The position numbers and the translations under genes are program-made. Positions 44,576-58,195 of a stretch of 64,000 bases of DNA are shown here, piece by piece; position 1 is the first letter of the stretch; each line of letters opens with the position of its first letter. The notes below the pieces were generated by a model. It made no database searches and had not been told where the DNA came from. It saw nothing but the letters and a program-made list of their open reading frames with translations. The DNA is from Plasmodium malariae (Eukaryota; Apicomplexa; Aconoidasida; Haemosporida; Plasmodiidae): positions 2,847,501-2,911,500 of the forward strand of contig NC_041788.1 in assembly GCF_900090045.1 (NCBI RefSeq), given 5' to 3'.

Positions 44576-47500
44576 ATATCATAGATATTATATATTCTGC
44601 ACTTAATGTATCGTTCTTATTATAAATATTTTCCACATAATATTTTTTGTTTTTCTTTTTCATCTCACACATAATTAATTTTAGTTTCTCAACATATACT
44701 ACCTTTTCTTCTTCACTCATTTTTTTAAAATTACTCATCATGTAATTATAGATGCTGTAAAATTGTTGTTGTAGCATAAGACCCTCATTTTGTTCAAGCA
44801 TATTAGTTCCATCCTGTCGTACAGTAGTATCATTTATTTTTTTATCTTCTTCATATTTTTCTTCCTTCCCTTGTTTAAACCCATTTCGAGTAATCATTGT
44901 ATTATTTCTAATCGTATTAATGGCTAATTGTTCATATAGGTACTTTTCGTCATCTCCCTTTGTGCCATCATTCATGTTACTGTAATCACTTAAAAATAAT
45001 TTTAACTCAAGATCGTAAAGAGAATGATCAAAGAAATGCAAATCAGTATAGGAGAAAAATAAGGTTATTATACTTGAGACCTTCAAATCGTGTATTTGTT
45101 TAATGAGTAAATTTTTTATGATTATGATTAGATGAATTGAAAAATAAGAATAATAAGACAAATTATATAAACTCTCAAGGACATTAATCAAGTAACTGTT
45201 ATCAACATTTTTAAAATTTAACAAAAGATTATTTAAATTTAATTTATAATTTTTAATGTCAAAGAATAAATACGAATTATACGAGCTTTTAAAATATTCT
45301 TCCTCCTTCAGTTTATCCAGCCCTTTAAAAATGGACATCCTAAACCTTATAGTACCACAGTTATCACTACTCTCGTTGTTGTTGCTATAATTTTTCACTG
45401 AGTATCCATTCTTAGAGTAATTACTTACCGTTAGCCCGTTTCTTTTATCACTATTGCTGTTAAAAGGACTAGGTATATGAGGGCGCCCTTCAACTGCATT
45501 TTTACAGAGATCGATATTGCACACGCTTCTACCTACGCTACTGCTCTCCCCTTCGGGGCCATGGATGGATGTTAGTGTTCTCTGCTCATTCGCTATTGTC
45601 AGAAGTAATAATAAAATAAAATTTTCCTCTCTTAAATTTAGTAGACTTAAAATGTGTAGAAATTTGCATGCACATTTAAAAGATATTTCTGCATATTTGT
45701 ATGTAAATAAAAAATTGTAAATATCAAAAATTATAGAATCAACAGAGTGCATTTTTTTTTTTGTTTTCATATAATATTTAGACAAGGCTAATAGTAAATG
45801 TTGTAGTGAAGTAACGTTCACAGTATTTATATATCTATATGTAATATCTTTTATTTCTTCATATAGTTCTGATGGGAAAATATTAATTTTAGATAAACAC
45901 GAAATAGATATACAGAACGAGTTGATATTCATGTTTTTAAAAAGAATTAATTTTTTTACTATTGCTTTGATTAACTCATTTTCTATTTTAATAATTTCAT
46001 TTAAATGATGTTGTTTGTTATGTTTTTCTTTATCTTTTTCATTTTCTCCCTTTGCATGGGACAACATATAGCTTCCTTTGTTAGCGCCCTCCCACTTATT
46101 TCGTTTATCACACGCAGCGGCAGCACTATCTATATGGTAATTATTATAAGTACGATAGTTATACTGCTTATCCGGTCCATCCCTATTGGTACTTTTGTTC
46201 TGCGTGGGTATTTCCTTTTCACTGTCCTTACTTGCATAGTTGCTGCTTCCATCTTGAGTACCAATTTGTGCTTTGTCCAAAGAACTTTCGATAATGTCGT
46301 TACTACCGTGAATGCGACTTTCCTCAGGGTACTTGGTACAAGCGAGATTCCCATCACCTCTTGCACGCAAATTATCAGTCGAAAAACTTCCATCCCTATT
46401 GATCGACTTTATCAAGTACTTATTTTTTTCATTTGTTGGTTGAGGTATTAATACCCGTTCTCTTTTTCTGTCAATAAGGTTGTTCAGGCCATATAAGAGA
46501 CAAGACAACCCATACTCGTTAATTTTATCCATTTTTTTTAAAATTTCTTTAATGACTACTTTGTAAAAATCGTTACATACGTTTTTAATTTTTAATTTCC
46601 CTAAGGAATAAATAAGTGCAACCAGGGAATGTATGTTAGTATCTTTCACCTCGTTTATAAAATTTTTTTTATCTAGCGAAAAAAAATTATTATGAAATAA
46701 CTGATATTTTGCTAAAATATTACAGATAATAATATTATTATTTAATGTCATATTTTTTTTTTTATAAATAAATATATTTAATATTTTATTAACTAGTAAC
46801 AGGTCATAATTATTATTACTGTTTTTCACATGATTAAGAAATATATGTATTATGTCCTTTTCACTATATTCATTCAAAAAAAAATATATTATTTTAACAA
46901 CATAATTGCCACATTCTGTCAAGTTATTCCTGTTTAACAGCAGAAAAAGACTTAACACGTCTTTTTTCTTAATTGCTATATTATTATATTTTAAATGTGC
47001 GTCATTTAGATGGAGGCAAACATGGCTGTTAGTACTGCTGTTAGTACTGCTGTTAGTACTGCTGTTAGTACTGCTGTTAGTACTGCTGTTAGTACTGCTG
47101 TTAGTACTGCTGTTAGTACTGCTGTTAGTATTGCTGTTAGTACTGCTGTTAGTATTGCTGTTAGTACTGCCCTTAGTATTGCAGTATTTATTTCCGCTTT
47201 GCATACTTTCCCCTGCACTGTTAAGCTCAATATGCATGTCACTTACTCCTTTTAGAAATGCTTTCCTTTTCAATAACAAATTTTTTGAAATCGCTGAGGG
47301 GGGGGTACGCATACTCGCTGCTATATTGCTAGTGATTATTTTACTCGCTGCTACCTTGCCCCTCCCATATCTGGATCCATCTTCCTCCTGTTTTATATAG
47401 TCATTTTTGAAAATACCCTCACTTGGCTCTCCACTTCCTTTACCTCCAACACGTTCATGTAATTGGATTCTTTCCATTATATTACTGTACCCATTAGTGT

Positions 47501-49736
47501 ATAAGTTTTCTTTCTCTTCTACATTCGTACATTGTATAATTGATCCTTTTTTTTTTACTTTATTAGGGCTTGAAAAAAAGGGCTTAAGAAATACATGCCT
47601 TTGCAATTTTTCATTTTTTAACTCCTTTTCATATTTATTAAACAAGCTTTGATAATTTAAAAAATTAAAAAAAATACTCATCTGCACTTCTTTTCTTTCT
47701 TTTTCTGAGCTATAGAAGTAGAAATTGTCCAGATAAATCTGCTTACCCTTTTCGATGACACCACTATCATGTGCATAAATTTCATAAAAAAGGTGCATTA
47801 GTAAAGTTATACTTTTTTCATTAGCTGTAAATTTTTTATATGTATATACTATCTTTTCCTTTAGTAGTTGATGACTATTTGATTTTCGAAATATGTGTAA
47901 CGTTTTTCCCTCTTGTCCTAAGGTAATATATTTTTTAAAAAATTCAAAAAAAATAGTAGAATAATTTAAATTAATAAAAAAAGGGATTAAATAAAAATGA
48001 AAGTGCATTATTATGTTATTTAAAAATTTTAAAAACTCTTTTAAATATTTTGTATAAATCTTATATTCGCTTGGGATAATAAAAGGGAAATAGTACAACA
48101 GAAATAACGGATTATAAAAATAAAAATTACAAAAGTAGATATGTTTTATATATTTATAAATTTTTTCCTCATAATTATTTACACATATGGACAAAAATGC
48201 GTTTAATATATATTCCTTTAGTATACACGTATCTGTCATTTTCGATAATAGGGAACTGTCCACTTTATTCTTATTATCCGCAATTCCATTATTTTTAAAA
48301 ATATTACTACTTAAATAACTACATTTTAAACTATTATTTTGCATCTCCTCTGTACCATTTTTTTCGCCATACCTATTATTTACTAAATAATAATCATTTC
48401 TTATTTTTTCGTAATATTTTAGACCTTTATATTCATCGGATTTTTCATAAATCTCTTTATATACACCCAAATGATTTGATCTGTTATTATAAAAAAAGTA
48501 CTTTATTTCGTGAGGGTAAATTTCATTATTTCTTCTTATATCACTCTCTTCATTTTTAAAATTAAACCTCTTCCACTTCCTGTCATAGTGTCTGCTAAAA
48601 TTGCTTTTGCTGGAGTTGTTTATGTTAACATTACGTACATAATTTTTCGCATTATCCCTTGTATAACCATCACTTCCACTTTTGTGCATTAAATCGTCTG
48701 ACCTGTACATCTTCCTATTTGCGAGAGAAACTTTGGCGCATGAATTGTTCACTTTTTCGGTTTTGTCAATCCTTTGCTCTGCATTTTGCCTAACCTGGTC
48801 ATAACTTTCTTCAGAAGTTTTCCTGATCTGTTCATACCCCTCTTCAGTGGTTTTCCTGACCTGGTCATAACTTTCTTCAGAAGTTTTCCTGATCTGTTTA
48901 TACCCCTCTTCAGTGGTTTTCCTGACCTGGTCATAACTTCCCGGCTCGTCGTAACTTTTCGCCTCGACTTTGCCTGCCTGGCCAGCATCCCCTTTTACAT
49001 GTTCATTAATAAAATTGATAATATCAAAAATGTAAATATTCGAAGTAGCACATTTTTTTGGAGCCTCAAAATTTACAAAAAATTTACTGTTCAGTATGTC
49101 ATCATATGTTAACAACAATTTTATGTCTTTTCCCACTTGTGTCTTTTCCTCTTGTTCTCTCTTTAATTGTTCTATTTTGCTAATAAAAGCCTCTAACGTA
49201 AGTAATTTTAAAAATTCAAAATTTTTAAATTCAATGCTTAATTTTAAAACGAGAAATAAATGATAAAGACTTGTTTTTAAAATATACTGATGTGTTGTAT
49301 TTACTAAAGATTTAATATCTTTCGTAAACATGCACACACTCAAAATTTTTTTAAAACTGTGTTTTCTATTATTTATAGTAATATAAGTAAATTTTTTTTT
49401 TTTTAATTTTTCTATATCTTTTTTTAACAGTGTTAAAATGTCAATTTTTAAAAATTTACAAAAATAAATTTTTTTTTTTTTATTAACAATAATATTATTA
49501 TGTTTGCTACTATGACTGCTATTATGATTACTTTTCCCAAACAAGAAGGTAATTTCGTTATAAGTTAAATTGCTCGTCAGTTTTATCTTCTCTTCAATTT
49601 TTTTTTTCTTATCAAGTATATAATACAATTTTTTCTTTTCATTTTTCTTATTATTATAATATTTATAAAAGTAGCTTTTCAGATTGATGTTTACAAAGCT
49701 TAATTTTTTTCTTTTTAAAAAAAAATCATCTAGCAT
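44517..49736 (-). CDS. Giant helical-repeat protein (FAST/HPR-like), main N-terminal part
   Basis: 1739 residues are encoded before a stop just after a 27-base A-run (nine Lys). The protein is Asn/Lys/Leu-rich. Blocks in the middle and towards the end have the pattern of heptatricopeptide repeats seen in apicomplexan RAP and FAST-kinase-like RNA-binding proteins: NIHSLVALIYSLGKLKIKN, NEYGLSCLLYGLNNL, NINSFCISISCLSKINIFP, SLQHLLLALSKYYMK. Such proteins usually act on organelle RNA; no clear targeting peptide is visible (MLDDFFLKRKKLSFVNINLK). Inserts include an 11-residue repeat (YDQVRKTTEEG/YKQIRKTSEES), a (S)TNS repeat and many charged linkers. The next frame continues in the neighbouring entry, so the stop here is probably not the true end. 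Function is inferred from the repeat pattern only. Confidence 0.6.
47025..47185 (-). repeat. 12-bp in-frame repeat encoding NSST/NSNT units
   Basis: About fourteen copies of ttagtactgctg-type units are translated on the minus strand as Asn-Ser-Ser-Thr. It is a coding microsatellite in the giant gene. Confidence 0.9.
48775..48955 (-). repeat. 66-bp in-frame repeat encoding paired 11-residue motifs
   Basis: Nearly identical 66-bp units encode 22 residues made of two 11-mers: SYDQVRKTTEE and GYKQIRKTSEE. Heptad/undecad spacing with charged and hydrophobic residues suggests an amphipathic helix similar in style to apolipoprotein or late-embryogenesis-type 11-mers. Confidence 0.88.
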
Positions 49737-50408
49737 AATTAATCATCTTACAAAAAAAAAAAAAAAAAAAAAAATTATTTATAGTATAAAAAAGTATTTA
49801 TAATATATAACATGTTTGTTGGCCATATATGGGTTTAATCGTTTTATTTTGTTTTATTTTGTTTTATTTTTAATAACAGAAAAAATGAGGAAAACACAAC
49901 TGTCCTTTTAATTGCTGTTTGTTTCTGTTCTAATTTTTGTATGTGTACAAGTTCCTTTGATACACGAAGTTACAGTGTGTTATATATAAGCGCATACTTA
50001 CGCATACGTATAAATATAAATATGTTTGGAGCGTATGTATATAGTATAATAATGTAGCGTAGGTATATGGCATAATAATGTAGCATAAGTATATGGCATA
50101 ATAATATAGCATAATTATACAGTATATGGCATAATAATATAGCATAATTATACAGTATATGTTTGTATATATAAATAACATACATTCGTATATACGTTCA
50201 TATATGATGTACTACCGTTTACATATTGTTCTCATATGTTTAGCTTATCTAGCTGGCACAGTGTATAATGTATAACGTTTTGACAGCTCCTATAAAATAT
50301 GTTAACATCCTTTTTGTAAATAATGGTTTTTCCTCTTTTCTAAGAAATACTGTTTTTATAATTTCGATGTGTAATTATATCTCTTCTTTTTTTTTTCTTT
50401 TTCTTTTT

Positions 50409-50445
<37 letters not shown>

Positions 50446-51421
50446 CTAGTGTTGGTTACTCCCGAATTTTAATTTATTGCACTAATATTTTATTTTTATT
50501 TTTTTTTCATTAAATAAACATCGTTGTCGTTACTTCATATTTATGCAGTAAATATATGTAACTACTACAATTATTATAAGTATTATCTTTTTCTATAACT
50601 TCATCTTCCCCTCCCCCTCGAATGAAATACTTTATTATAAACTTAAAAAATATAATTTATTTTATATTTATAAAATTTTTTTTAAATACCCATTTTGTGT
50701 TTATTTCTTGTTCATGTATATATGTACATGTATATATGTACATATATATATATATATATATAAGCTTTTATTATTTTTATTTTTTATATAACAAATTGCA
50801 TATTTTTTTATTTATAATGTTATATCCCGCTTTTTACTTTGCGTCAATTTGTTCAAAAGTCAACATGCATTTGTACCTTTACAAAACGAAAAGAAGTATT
50901 TCTTACGCATTTGCATTTTTGTATATTCTTTTTCAAAACAAAAACAAGAAAAATATAGAAAAGAACAGTAAAGCGAAAGAACGCAAAAAAAAAAAAAATA
51001 AATAAATAAAATAAATTAAAACCATTCTTCTTACTTAAATATATATATATATAGAACAGAATTAAATAGTGAGCACATACTATATCACAACTTTAACAAA
51101 CAGATTGATATTTTGTCAATTTTGTCCCTTTTTAAGTTACTATACTTTTCAGCTGTTCGTAATGGTAAGAAGTTGACCTATGGTGATAGCTGGGAGTGAA
51201 TATATATATGAACAAATCATTATGTATTATATGCATTCCAATTCATACATACATAATATACAAATCCATATATACGTGTAAGTCGTATCCGTATGTCCAT
51301 ATGTTCACATGTTCATACACGTGTACAACAATAGTCCTATTATGAACACGTGTGTTAACTCGTTTAATAAAAGCAGCCAAGTAAATACGATCGGAGCGCA
51401 CTCATTTAACGAACAGGCAAA
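49737..51421. promoter_or_regulatory. Divergent intergenic region between the two giant genes
   Basis: Both promoters should lie here. It has an A-run near 49751-49773, a repeat of gcataattatacagtatatg (50030-50165), a T/A block at 50388-50442 and (TA)n at 50740-50762. An open frame of 127 codons at 50622-51005 is Phe/Tyr/Ile-rich, crosses (TA)n and lacks recognisable motifs; it was not accepted. Confidence 0.5.
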
Positions 51422-52859
51422 ATGAAAATTACAAATCGGCTGCAAAATTTTTTTTCGAAATTTGATAAAAAAAAGATTAAGAAAGATTGTATAGTAAATA
51501 TAAAAAACATTTTAAGTGAAAAAAATGAAAAAAAAAAAGAGGAAGAGTTAAAAGAACTATTTGAGTTTTTGTCCAGTTTGCTATACAAGGATTTGGAAAA
51601 GGATGTTGTAAAAATACAAATAAATTTGCTAGAAAAAAAAAAAAAAAATCTTCTTTTTAGAAATTTAAGAAAGATATTTAAAACTTTACTTTTATTTAAA
51701 AATGAAAAGGATTATATAGAAATGCTGTGTGATTTTTTATTTTATTTATTTAAGTATATGAGAAAAATAAATGTAAGGAAATGCTACAAGTTAATTAGGG
51801 GGATCTCTTCTGCAAGTCAGCTATATGGTAATAACTGTCTAAAGGATGATAATAGGGGTAGGAGGGGATCACTAACGGATGAGCTTCTTAAGAGGGAAGT
51901 AACTACGAATGACGATGATAATGAAGTTACATGTACTACAAAGCGTAGCAACAACATAGTTGGGAACAACAACAACGAAGGAAGTAATAGGAAGCATCTT
52001 GAGAGGGGAAGAAGTAAGATTCCAACCTGTATGAGTGCACATAACGATTTATTGTTTCATTTTTTACTGAATAGCAATATTTTAATATATTTAGAAATGC
52101 TAAAAAAAGGGAGCAGCAAAAATTTACAGTATGAAGAGCATTATTTTTTTATGAATTTAAAGAAGTCGATGATAAATAAAAAATATATTTTAAAACTATG
52201 TGACCTAGTTATCTTTATAATTTTAAATTATCCAAATTTCCCCATATTTATTGATACGCTATTTAATTTATTTTTTTTTGTTCGTAATAATCTGATTACG
52301 TTTTTTCTGAATAATATATACAAAAGGTTGTCAGACATTTTTATTTTAAAAAATAATGAGATAAATAAAAATTTTACAGTAAAGAAATATTATAATCTTT
52401 TATTTTATGTATATTTTTTATATAAAATAAAAATGTTTACATATTTGTATTTATACCCAAAAAAATGTGCATTTTTACTAAATGACCACGTAAATGCAAA
52501 AGATATTATGGAGTTTTATACACGTATTTTGAATAATTATAAAAATAGCTTATATTGTTGTTTTTATGAAATAAATAAAAAGAAGAATGCCAAATCTTGG
52601 CAAAATTTCTGTTTAGTTATAATTTATTTAGTTAACTTTATTTATACGAGTCATAAAAGCATTTTGAATGTTTTTCCAAGAATTACCAGTAACTGCATTT
52701 TATTTAAAAAATACAAAGATGTCTTTCTTCACTATCACAAAATTTTTGATACGTTATTTAAATTTAATCAAGATAGTAATTTAACTAATTTGAAGATAAT
52801 GAGTATCATATGTAGCAGTTTGTGTACGGACAAAAAATATTGTACAGACGCATTAATGA

Positions 52860-52899
<40 letters not shown>

Positions 52900-55800
52900 C
52901 AAGATAAGCCAAACGGGTCAAAGTGACAACGGTGAGGACAACATAGGAAAGGACGAGCAGCGTGGGCTAATAAACCCAATAATAGAGGAAGCGAAAAAAA
53001 AAAAAGAAAAAACAAAAGAGGAAATAACTAAGTTCGAAATGTACAAATTGTTGTACAGGATTATTCCAGATGGTAATAATAGCATTAGCATTATTAGCGG
53101 CAATGGTGGCAGTAGTAACGTTGGTAATAGCAGTTGTGCTTACTCGTGTGCATTAAGTTTCCACTTTTTATATGCCTTGACGAGCAGATGTGTAAGGCTG
53201 TACAACTTTCCAACAATTCTGAGAGATGCCATTTTTTATAAAAAATTGCTCATTCAAAAGATATACAAAGAAAAGAATGAAGAGGAGCAATTACGAAATA
53301 GTAACAGTACTAGTAGTGGTAAAGTTTCGTTATTGGAGTACTCCAAAAATTTATACAACAACTCCTTTTTAAATCTTATTAAAAATAAATTTTGCCTTTA
53401 TATGAACATTGATCAGAATATTCTGAACATCTTTTTAATAAATGAATTTGATAAATTTCTGACAAGCAAGAATTTAAACTACAGGAATTTTTATCTGTTA
53501 ATGTTTTATAAAACAGACAAGTATTATCAAATAAATATTCTTCTGTTTTTTCAAAAAATTATACTTAGAAATGTGTTAAAGTATGCTCTGCTTGTAGGAT
53601 GTAAGGGGGGAGGTCATAACAGTCAGACGTGTGGTATGGCGGACAACGTTATAGGGTCCGTTCATGAGGGAACTATAAAAACAAGTACTGCCCTAGGAGA
53701 AGCGGTTGATGGGAAAGAGTCTACTATGAAAATCAGTAACTGTGTAGCGGACGACTGTTTAACGGATGATGGAGAAGACTTTGTTCAGGTGAGTATTGAG
53801 GAGCATCCTCGACAAGCAAGGCATGTTGCCTACTTCTTTAAGAAGGAGAATGCAAAACTTAAAATGCTTCACATGAACGAGTTTAACATTTGTAGCAAAG
53901 ACATAAATAGGATTGTTTCGAAAGCATCTGAAAATACATTCATTGTTTTAAAAAATTTAGACTTCATCGATTTAACTTGTTCGGATAAAAACTTTCTGTT
54001 TGATAAGAATGCAATTAATATACTTTTATATCAGATGACAAAAGAGAGTTTTAATCTGTTTAAATTTTTACATTCTTTTAGCTTAAAAAAAAAAGAAGAT
54101 ACAAATATTTATGTAAAAAATCTTAGTTTTTTAGAAGCTATATTGAAATGCATTTACAATTTTGTAAATTCGTTTTATTCAATTAGTAAGCTTACCAGAT
54201 CAGGCAAAAAATGTGTCTTATGTTGTAATGACAAAAAACAGTTCGTTTTATTCACTAATAATTATTATGAACAGATAAAAAATAAAAAGATGAAAACAAG
54301 AGTGACAGAGAAAAATGTGTACTTACGTTTTGAAAAAAATTTTAATAGAAAATGTGCGAAGGGAAAAAATTTTAAAATCATGAAAAATCTGATTAAGCTG
54401 TATGTTACTACAATAATTGAGAAGAATAAAAAGGAAAAATATTTTTGTACAACAGAAGAAATTGAAATAGCTAAAATAATTTTGTTTGTTTTTAATTTTA
54501 TGATATTTTATATGACCAATAATTTAAATAATGAAAACAACCTGAACAAGCAATGTGAAAAAAAAAGAATAAACGGAAAACAATTAAAAAAAAGGTATTG
54601 TGATATTTTCACCCATATACATGTGTTTCCCAATTTGATAAAAAGGTATAAGGATAAAAAACAAACTGCTAGAGATGATTTAAAAAAGGAGTTGATAAGA
54701 TTTTCGAAAAATTATTCTTTTATAGGCAAACAGTTGAATAGCAATGTAGATAAAAATTATTTCATATTTTTTACCAATTATAATTTTTTGCAAATAAACA
54801 AAGAAAACAAAGATTTTCAAACGTGTAGGCAAATTTACAATCTCTTTAAAAGTGTAACACTTGAGATGGTATTCAGTAATGGTACACTGCCAACTAAAGG
54901 GGATGAAATAGTGGAAGAACATGGTAAAGAGCAAAAGGGGCAATCCTCATCCGCATCTATGTGTGTATCTGAAACTGGAACTGTAACTGCAACTGCAACT
55001 GCAACTGCAAACGGGGGCGATCAGCAGCAGGAGAGCGAAGATGATATTGTCATTTCGGGTGGATCCTTGCTAGACATATTAGCAGAGAATGCAAAAAAGG
55101 AAAGGAAGAGTCATATCATGAAAAGAAAGAAAATTCGTACTGATCTATTTTACAATGTTATCAATTTATTAAAATATTTAAAAATAAATATAAAAGAGCA
55201 GAGCGCAGAAGGAGTAATAAGGACTCTTCATTACCTACTCCAATCCCTTGTTATGATTTCAAGAAAGGTTAAAATGATTGCAAAGCGGGAACAAGTTCTG
55301 GTCGAGCAGTTGGGGGATGTAGCAGTAGTACAAGAAAAATGGCGTGGAAAAAAGGTGCAACAGGATAATAGTGAAATGGGTGGAAGAAATGGAAGGGATG
55401 GAAGAGAAGAGCAAGACAAAACCGTAGACAGGAGCACAAATGACGGTATGTACACAGATACGCATGTAGATATGCTTGAAGTTATGGGGGAATCATCGGA
55501 TGATGTAACACGTGCGGATGTGTGTGAAATAACGAATGGGGAATTATATGATGGTACGAATAAAACAGATAAAAAAAGAGCGAATGAAGGTGATAGCTGC
55601 ATTGGTAGTAGTAGTGGTAGTGATAATGGCAGTGTTGGTGGAAGTGATAATGGCAGTGTTGGTGGAAGTGATAATGGCAGTGTTGGTGGAAGTGATAATG
55701 GCAGTGTTGGTGGAAGTGATAATGGCAGTGTTGGTGGTAGTGATAATGGCAGTGTTGGTGGTAGTGAGAGTGTTAGTTACGACCAGTCGATCAATGCTGC

Positions 55801-56950
55801 CGCTCAATACATGCGAGATATGGCATATATGGAAAAAAAAATAAGACATTTCTTACTATGCTTTAAGGTTAATAAAAATGTAAAGGTAAAAGAGCCAAAT
55901 AAAATAAAAGGGTTAATAGAGAATTTTACGTTAAAAATTATGAGGATTCTTACAAAGGAAAAAAAAAATAAGGATCTAATAAAGATAACCATAAGATGTT
56001 TGGAAAATTATAGCACGTTAGAGAGTTATATCTTGTTGGGGAATCATAACATGCTGAGGTGCCGTAACTCGTTGGCGAACAAAATAAGAAGTAATAAACA
56101 TATCGTGGTTACTTATTTATTCCACTTTTTAGAAATGTTAGATGTTTTACCACAAGTAAATCGGTATTATTCAAAATTTTTTAATTTATTTTTTAAGAGT
56201 TCTTTTGTAAGATACATAAATATAAATGAAATGTTCAACAGTTGTTATAAAAAATATTTTTGTCGAGTCATTCATAAATTTGCATCTGACCTGAACATAC
56301 ATGATTATATTAAAAACAAAATAAAAATACAGACTATAAATTCTCAACAAAAACAAGAGTTGTGTGAAAGAATTCTTCTTATGATAAAGAAATATAATAA
56401 AAAGGTGTACGTCATTGATGAAGATCTTTATCGAAAATGCATTAACAGTGTTATGAATAATCATAGAAGTAATAATAAGACCCTTTTAAACTCCTTTACA
56501 TTAAATGTACTGTCCCATATTGTACAGAATATTTGCATTCATTTTAATAAAATATTGAAAAATAAGAATGCATATGAATTTAAGAAAAAAATTAGTTTTA
56601 GTCTATTGGTTTTATTAAAAAAAATTAGCACAATCATACATATACAAGATGATAAAAATTTACAGCATTTCAAGGATCAGTTAGTCAATTATCATTTTGT
56701 TGAAATTACCAATTTTCAGAAATGCTTAGATAAAGAACTGTGCAATCAAAGCATACGGATTAACATAAACGATTATGTTAAAAAATTAGCACATGTTTTA
56801 CAAGGCTTAAAATTTACTCAACGTACATGTGATAATAACATACTAAATGAGGGGAGAGCAGTAAACATACCTACTATAACTACACAAGGGAAAGAACATA
56901 AGAAGAGATCTGCACCACCACATGCCAGGGATAGAAAGAAAATTAAATGA
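51422..56950 (+). CDS. Conserved large helical protein, unknown function
   Basis: This is a single-exon 1842-residue protein starting MKITNRLQNFFSKFDKKKIK and ending HARDRKKIK. It is Lys/Asn-rich and mostly helical, with no signal peptide and no clear membrane span. Leu/Phe-rich helices are separated by charged inserts, in the style of HEAT/ARM-like proteins of ribosome assembly (Urb/Npa type), but I cannot assign a family. Special parts are a ten-residue Lys run from a 31-base A tract (52862-52892), an acidic and Gly/Ser middle, a GGSDNGSV repeat (55605-55770), and a compact C-terminal ~270 residues (around FLEMLDVLPQVNRYYSKFF and INDYVKKLAHVLQGLKFTQR) that may be the conserved domain. The basic first and last segments would suit a nuclear or nucleolar protein; this is inference. 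Confidence 0.72.
52862..52892 (+). repeat. 31-base coding poly-A tract
   Basis: It is translated as ten lysines and the frame is kept on both sides (ALMN before, IDTK after). Plasmodium is known to translate long A tracts that stall other ribosomes. Confidence 0.9.
55605..55770 (+). repeat. 24-bp in-frame repeat encoding GGSDNGSV units
   Basis: Six nearly perfect copies of ggtggaagtgataatggcag plus tgtt are translated as eight-residue GGSDNGSV. Neighbouring Ser/Asp sequence is acidic. The reverse strand is also open across it by chance. Confidence 0.92.
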
Positions 56951-57327
56951 TAGAGACCCCCATCAAATGTTCTCAGAAATGTAGACATGGATTAACAGAG
57001 GAAATCAAAAGATGGGGGAGAAAAGCGTGGAAGCAAAACGCAGAAGCAGCGCACAAAAATGCAAGCGCAAACGCAAACATGCATACGTACGAGCATATAT
57101 GTGCATATGTCGTATGTTCATTATTCTTAGCATTCGTTAATTCTTCAATTTTTTAACTCAATTTCGTAATGCAGTTTTGTAATGCAATTTTGTAATGCAA
57201 TTTTGTAATGAAATTTTGTAATCGCTCAAAAGCTTCCTTTGGCGGGTTTTATTAAAATAATGTTGTCCTTTATTTGTGAAAGCATCTTTGAAGTTTGCTT
57301 TTTTTTTTTAAAAAAAAAAAAAAAAAA
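56951..57327. other. Convergent intergenic region with a gtaatgcaattttgtaatgc repeat
   Basis: It holds the 3' UTRs of the unknown giant gene and the 112-residue gene, a ~16-bp repeat (57165-57222) and a T/A-run at 57301-57327 immediately before the minus-strand stop codon. No gene was found. Confidence 0.6.
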
Positions 57328-57852
57328 TTAAGGTAACATTTTTTGAAGAAATGTTATTACATCCTTGTCAAACGTCATTTGAACTTCTTTTTCAAATTTT
57401 TCAATATGCTTAGTCGTCCTTAATAAATAAAAATAAGAAAAAATAGGGGAAAAGTTCGTATAAGTAATGAATGTGTATAGGTGTATACATATAAGCATTT
57501 ACTTATACATGTGCATTCTTTTTAATAGTAAAAATATATAAATAGTTATCATATGGAGCACAGTACATGTGTTTATATACACCTACGCATTTGCATGCGT
57601 TTACCCGTTTATGTCCGATATGAGCAACTGTATCTTTTCCAAAGGAGTTACTCGCATTATGTGCTCATTCATCTTTTGATCCTTTTCAGAGTTCCTTTTA
57701 TGCTTTTCACAAACAGAGTTAATGAAACTTATCATTTCCTCAATTTCATCATCGTGAAAATTCATTTTACATTTGACATTTTTTATGTTCGCTTTGTCTT
57801 CAACCACTTGAATAAACTGCTTAAATAAATTTCTTAAACTCTGATGATACAT
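57328..57852 (-). CDS. Small helical protein of unknown function, two exons
   Basis: Exon 1 (57852-57605) starts MYHQSLRNLFKQFIQVVEDK and ends at AACGG/gtaaac; exon 2 (57418-57328) follows ttattaag and ends LQKMLP. The phase-2 join gives LISDINGTTKHIEKFEKEVQ and a 112-residue protein. It is all-helical with a probable coiled coil in residues 45-105 (charged heptads such as EEMISFINSVCEKHKRN and KIQLLISDIN). No signal peptide, anchor or metal motif is seen. Small coiled-coil subunits of vesicle, kinetochore or cytoskeletal complexes look like this, but I do not recognise a family. Exon 1 without splicing stops at the donor, and the second exon is open and G+C-shifted, which supports the model. 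It lies head-to-tail with the LRR gene upstream on the same strand. Confidence 0.6.
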
Positions 57853-57991
57853 CGAAAGAAGAAAAACAAAAGAGGACAATGAAATGCGGCAAAAAATTGG
57901 ATGGAATCTAGTTGTATTTTATGGAGAAGCGAAAAATATACCGGGATGAAGGTCTAAATGCATACACGCATGTACATAAATATATACGTAC

Positions 57992-58022
<31 letters not shown>

Positions 58023-58195
58023 ATTTATATTTATATATATATTTATATTTATATATGCTTATGTACGCATGCACGCGTGCACTTATGCACGTTCACACAT
58101 AGATACTATTTTGCAATGCGCTGGGAAACGTATAACGGCACTTCTACCAAACGGCATATGAAGGTTTCTCCAAAATATCTAACAAGTACAAATGC
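57853..58195. promoter_or_regulatory. Region between the LRR gene and the 112-residue gene
   Basis: This 343-bp gap on the minus strand should hold the LRR 3' UTR and the promoter of the small gene. It includes TA-rich repeats (57990-58060). No gene was found. Confidence 0.5.

Noticed and set aside
46005..46451. 148-codon hydrophobic open frame opposite the giant helical-repeat gene
   Set aside because: It lies antisense to a long well-supported coding frame and mirrors its codon pattern.
50622..51005. 127-codon open frame between the two giant genes
   Set aside because: It is Phe/Tyr/Ile-rich, crosses a (TA)n tract and ends in a Lys run; composition is that of intergenic DNA.
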